Positions 5,191-6,497 of a stretch of 6,497 nucleotides of DNA are shown here, piece after piece. Numbering within the stretch: position 1 is the stretch's first letter; each line of letters opens with the position of its first letter. The notes beneath the pieces were generated by a model. The model searched no databases, was not told where the DNA came from, and saw only the letters and a program-made list of their open reading frames with translations. This DNA is from a bacterium (lineage in GTDB: Bacteria > Chloroflexota > Dehalococcoidia > Tepidiformales > Tepidiformaceae): positions 1 to 6,497 of the forward strand of contig CAMAUF010000123.1 of NCBI GenBank assembly GCA_945861295.1, in the 5' to 3' direction. The position numbers and the translations under genes were made by a program.

Positions 5191-5988
5191 ATGGACCTTC
5201 GCGACCACGTCGTCCTCATCCTCGGGGCCAGCCGCGGCATTGGCCGCGATATGGCCGTGGCCCTCGGAGCGGCCGGCGCCAAAGTCGGTGTCGCCGCCCG
5301 GAGTGAAGTCGAACCCGACCCGCGTTTGCCCGGCACGATCGGCAGCGTCGCCAAGGAGATCGAAGACGCGGGCGGCCAGGCCCTCGCGATCCGCGCCGAC
5401 GCGACCAAGGACGAAGACCTCGAATCCATGGTCAAAGAGACGCTCGCCCGCTTTGGCAAGCTCACGGCCTTCATCTATAACCCGTCCGTCCTCATCCCCG
5501 GCACGACCCGGAGCGTGCAAGCCCGCCACCTCGACCTCCTCTGGCGGCTGAACTTGCGCTCGCCGATCCTCGCCATCCGCAACACGCTCGACCCGATCAA
5601 GGCGGCTGGCGGCGGTCACGTCGTCTACATTTCGTCGAGCGCGGGCCTCTTTCCCGGGCCAGGCCCTTACACGGAGGACCAGCAGGCGCGCTCCCGGCGC
5701 GGCGGCGCCTTCTACGGCATGACCAAGGCAGGCTTCGAACGCTACGCCCAGTCGCTCGCGGGAGAAGTGCAGGGCGACAACATCGCCGTCAACGTGCTCT
5801 CGCCGAAGGGACTGATCAAAACGCCCGGCAATCGCTTCTTTTCGAGCCCCAAGGAAAACCCCGACCTCGATTTCGAAGTCGGCGTCAACATGCAGAAGTC
5901 GATCCGCTGGCTGCTCGCACAGGAGCCGCAACAGTTCACCGGCAACGTCCTCTTCGACGACGATGTCGTCGCCGAGCGGGGCCTCTGA
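5191..5988 (+). CDS. SDR-family NAD(P)-dependent oxidoreductase (HSDL2-like N-terminal half)
   Basis: The 265-residue protein has a classical short-chain dehydrogenase layout: GASRGIG at 12-18 for the dinucleotide, Asp70, the YNPS segment (96-99) where NNAG is usual, Asn121, the SSSAG serine region (148-152) and YGMTK (175-179) for Tyr/Lys catalysis. The stretch DPRLPGTIGSVAKEIEDAGG (43-62) resembles the loop of HSDL2-like and related SDRs. The Ser-to-Tyr distance is about 26 residues instead of the usual 12-14 because of an insert at about 156-172. The C-terminus ends FTGNVLFDDDVV in place of the common TGQ...DGG ending. Arg37 after the second strand may favour NADP, but this is only a hint. 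The substrate is unknown. It has its own promoter-like box and Shine-Dalgarno and no obvious pathway partner. Confidence 0.9.
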   Translation: MDLRDHVVLILGASRGIGRDMAVALGAAGAKVGVAARSEVEPDPRLPGTIGSVAKEIEDAGGQALAIRADATKDEDLESMVKETLARFGKLTAFIYNPSVLIPGTTRSVQARHLDLLWRLNLRSPILAIRNTLDPIKAAGGGHVVYISSSAGLFPGPGPYTEDQQARSRRGGAFYGMTKAGFERYAQSLAGEVQGDNIAVNVLSPKGLIKTPGNRFFSSPKENPDLDFEVGVNMQKSIRWLLAQEPQQFTGNVLFDDDVVAERGL

Positions 5989-6015
5989 CCGGCAGCCCGA
6001 AGCTCGCCGCTGGGA

Positions 6016-6035
6016 GAAGGCCCATTAGAGCCTTC
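6016..6035 (+). other. Small stem-loop after the SDR gene
   Basis: GAAGGC (6016-6021) and GCCTTC (6030-6035) form a 6-bp stem with an 8-nt loop, 27 nt past the SDR stop. No T-tract follows, so it is a doubtful terminator. The rest of the 104-bp gap holds only the antitoxin promoter-like box. Confidence 0.3.
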
Positions 6036-6080
6036 AAAGGGACGGCCACCTCGCCGCTTCGTGTCACCCGGCCGATCCGC

Positions 6081-6086
6081 TAGACT
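6081..6086 (+). promoter_or_regulatory. Putative -10 box TAGACT of the toxin-antitoxin pair
   Basis: TAGACT ends 6 nt before ATG 6093. The GAGGG in between is only 1-2 nt from the ATG, so it is badly placed as a Shine-Dalgarno. A leaderless antitoxin message would contrast with the toxin, which has a good site at 6366-6371. I see no clear palindromic operator around the box. Confidence 0.5.
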
Positions 6087-6092
6087 GAGGGC

Positions 6093-6383
6093 ATGGCTGC
6101 CGCAGTCGTCAACCTCCACGAACTCGAGGCGCAGTTGGCCCGCCTGATCGAACGCGCCCATGCCGGCGAGGAGATCGTTGTCGCCAAAGGCGGGGAGCCG
6201 TACGTACGGCTCATGCCGGTTGCGGTGGTCGCCCCTGCCCGTCGAAGAGAGTTCGGCTTCCTCGCCGGGGCCGAGTCAAGCACCGAGGAAGACTGGAAAG
6301 CCCTATTCGAGCCTATGAGCGACGCGGAGTTGGCCGATTGGGAGGGTGGGCCGGACTTCCCAACCGAGGGGTCCTTGACATGA
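6093..6383 (+). CDS. Phd/YefM-type antitoxin
   Basis: The 96-residue product has the N-terminal Phd/YefM DNA-binding and dimerisation fold: VNLHELEAQLARLIERAHAG (6-25), EEIVVAKGGEPYVRLMPV (26-43). The second half (about 50-96) is charged and probably disordered, with FGFLAG (55-60), a segment many VapC-partner antitoxins share, and an acidic tail expected to bind and block the toxin. It ends in ATGA shared with the VapC start, the standard coupling of antitoxin before toxin. Antitoxins of this type usually repress their own promoter alone and more strongly with the toxin; this is family knowledge and no operator is visible here. The start is the first ATG, behind a -10-like box. Confidence 0.9.
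   Translation: MAAAVVNLHELEAQLARLIERAHAGEEIVVAKGGEPYVRLMPVAVVAPARRREFGFLAGAESSTEEDWKALFEPMSDAELADWEGGPDFPTEGSLT
6366..6371 (+). promoter_or_regulatory. Shine-Dalgarno GAGGGG for the vapC-type gene
   Basis: GAGGGG within the 3' end of the antitoxin gene lies 8 nt before ATG 6380. It gives the toxin its own ribosome binding site in addition to the 4-nt overlap. Confidence 0.55.
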
Positions 6384-6497
6384 GAGCGCTGCTTGACACG
6401 CATACACTGCTCTGGGCCTTGTTCGTGCCCCGGCTTCTTGGTCCGCGCGCCCGAGAAGTCGTATTCGACGCGAACTCGACCCTGCTCGTGAGCCCGA
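6380..6497 (+). CDS. vapC: VapC-type PIN-domain ribonuclease toxin, cut by the right edge
   Basis: Only the first 39 codons are present. They open with MRALLDTHTLLWAL, the classic N-terminus of PIN toxins, in which Asp6 is the first of the metal-binding acidic residues, and continue to ANSTLLVSP (31-39), matching the strand before the family's usual Ser-Pro. Full-length relatives are about 125-135 residues, so roughly 90 are missing beyond the edge. VapC toxins are Mg-dependent RNases that typically cleave tRNA or rRNA and are neutralised by their cognate antitoxin. The gene overlaps the antitoxin by 4 nt and has its own GAGGGG site. Whether the catalytic acidic residues further on are intact cannot be seen. 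Confidence 0.85.
   Translation, partial: MRALLDTHTLLWALFVPRLLGPRAREVVFDANSTLLVSP

Noticed and set aside
4495..5931. A 478-codon open frame on the - strand opposite the Uma2 and SDR genes
   Set aside because: Long antisense frames are expected opposite codon-biased GC-rich genes. The + strand genes show well-conserved family motifs, and the antisense product shows none that I recognise.
6016..6035. Intrinsic terminator after the SDR gene
   Set aside because: The stem is short and lacks a following T-tract, so I list it only as a stem-loop.

Overview
The window is GC-rich, densely coding bacterial DNA with nine genes: eight on the + strand and one partial gene on the - strand at the left edge. 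The family mix (CYTH-CHAD, PAC2-family, SUI1/YciH, Uma2 and XdhC-family proteins, plus a Phd/VapC pair) and the TANNNT-type -10 boxes close to start codons suggest a high-GC Chloroflexota-like genome. This is an inference from gene content, and another high-GC phylum with leaderless genes is possible.

Layout. Positions 1-879 (-) hold the N-terminal 293 residues of a CYTH-CHAD protein, tied to polyphosphate or triphosphate, that runs off the left edge. It diverges across 61 bp from an XdhC-family gene (941-1780). A three-gene unit follows: a PAC2-family protein (1902-2771), an unrecognised 173-residue protein (2791-3312) and a SUI1/YciH initiation-factor homologue (3309-3674), with short spacing and a 4-nt overlap. 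A 228-bp gap with two inverted repeats and a leadered promoter precedes folE, GTP cyclohydrolase I (3903-4487). Next come a Uma2-family nuclease-fold protein (4510-5130), a short-chain dehydrogenase/reductase (5191-5988), and a Phd/YefM antitoxin (6093-6383) overlapping a VapC PIN toxin (6380 to the right edge).

How it works together. Apart from the PAC2/unknown/SUI1 unit and the toxin-antitoxin pair, the genes look like independent single-gene units. Two kinds of start region alternate. Five starts have a TANNNT hexamer ending 6-9 nt before the start codon and no well-placed Shine-Dalgarno, as expected for leaderless mRNAs. folE and the SDR gene have the hexamer 26-29 nt upstream plus a well-placed Shine-Dalgarno. 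There is no gap over 300 bp, and I saw no rRNA, tRNA, CRISPR array or insertion sequence. The most noteworthy items are the start-region pattern, the operon of two archaeal/eukaryote-like families flanking an unknown protein, and the altered conserved motifs in the XdhC, CYTH and SDR proteins.
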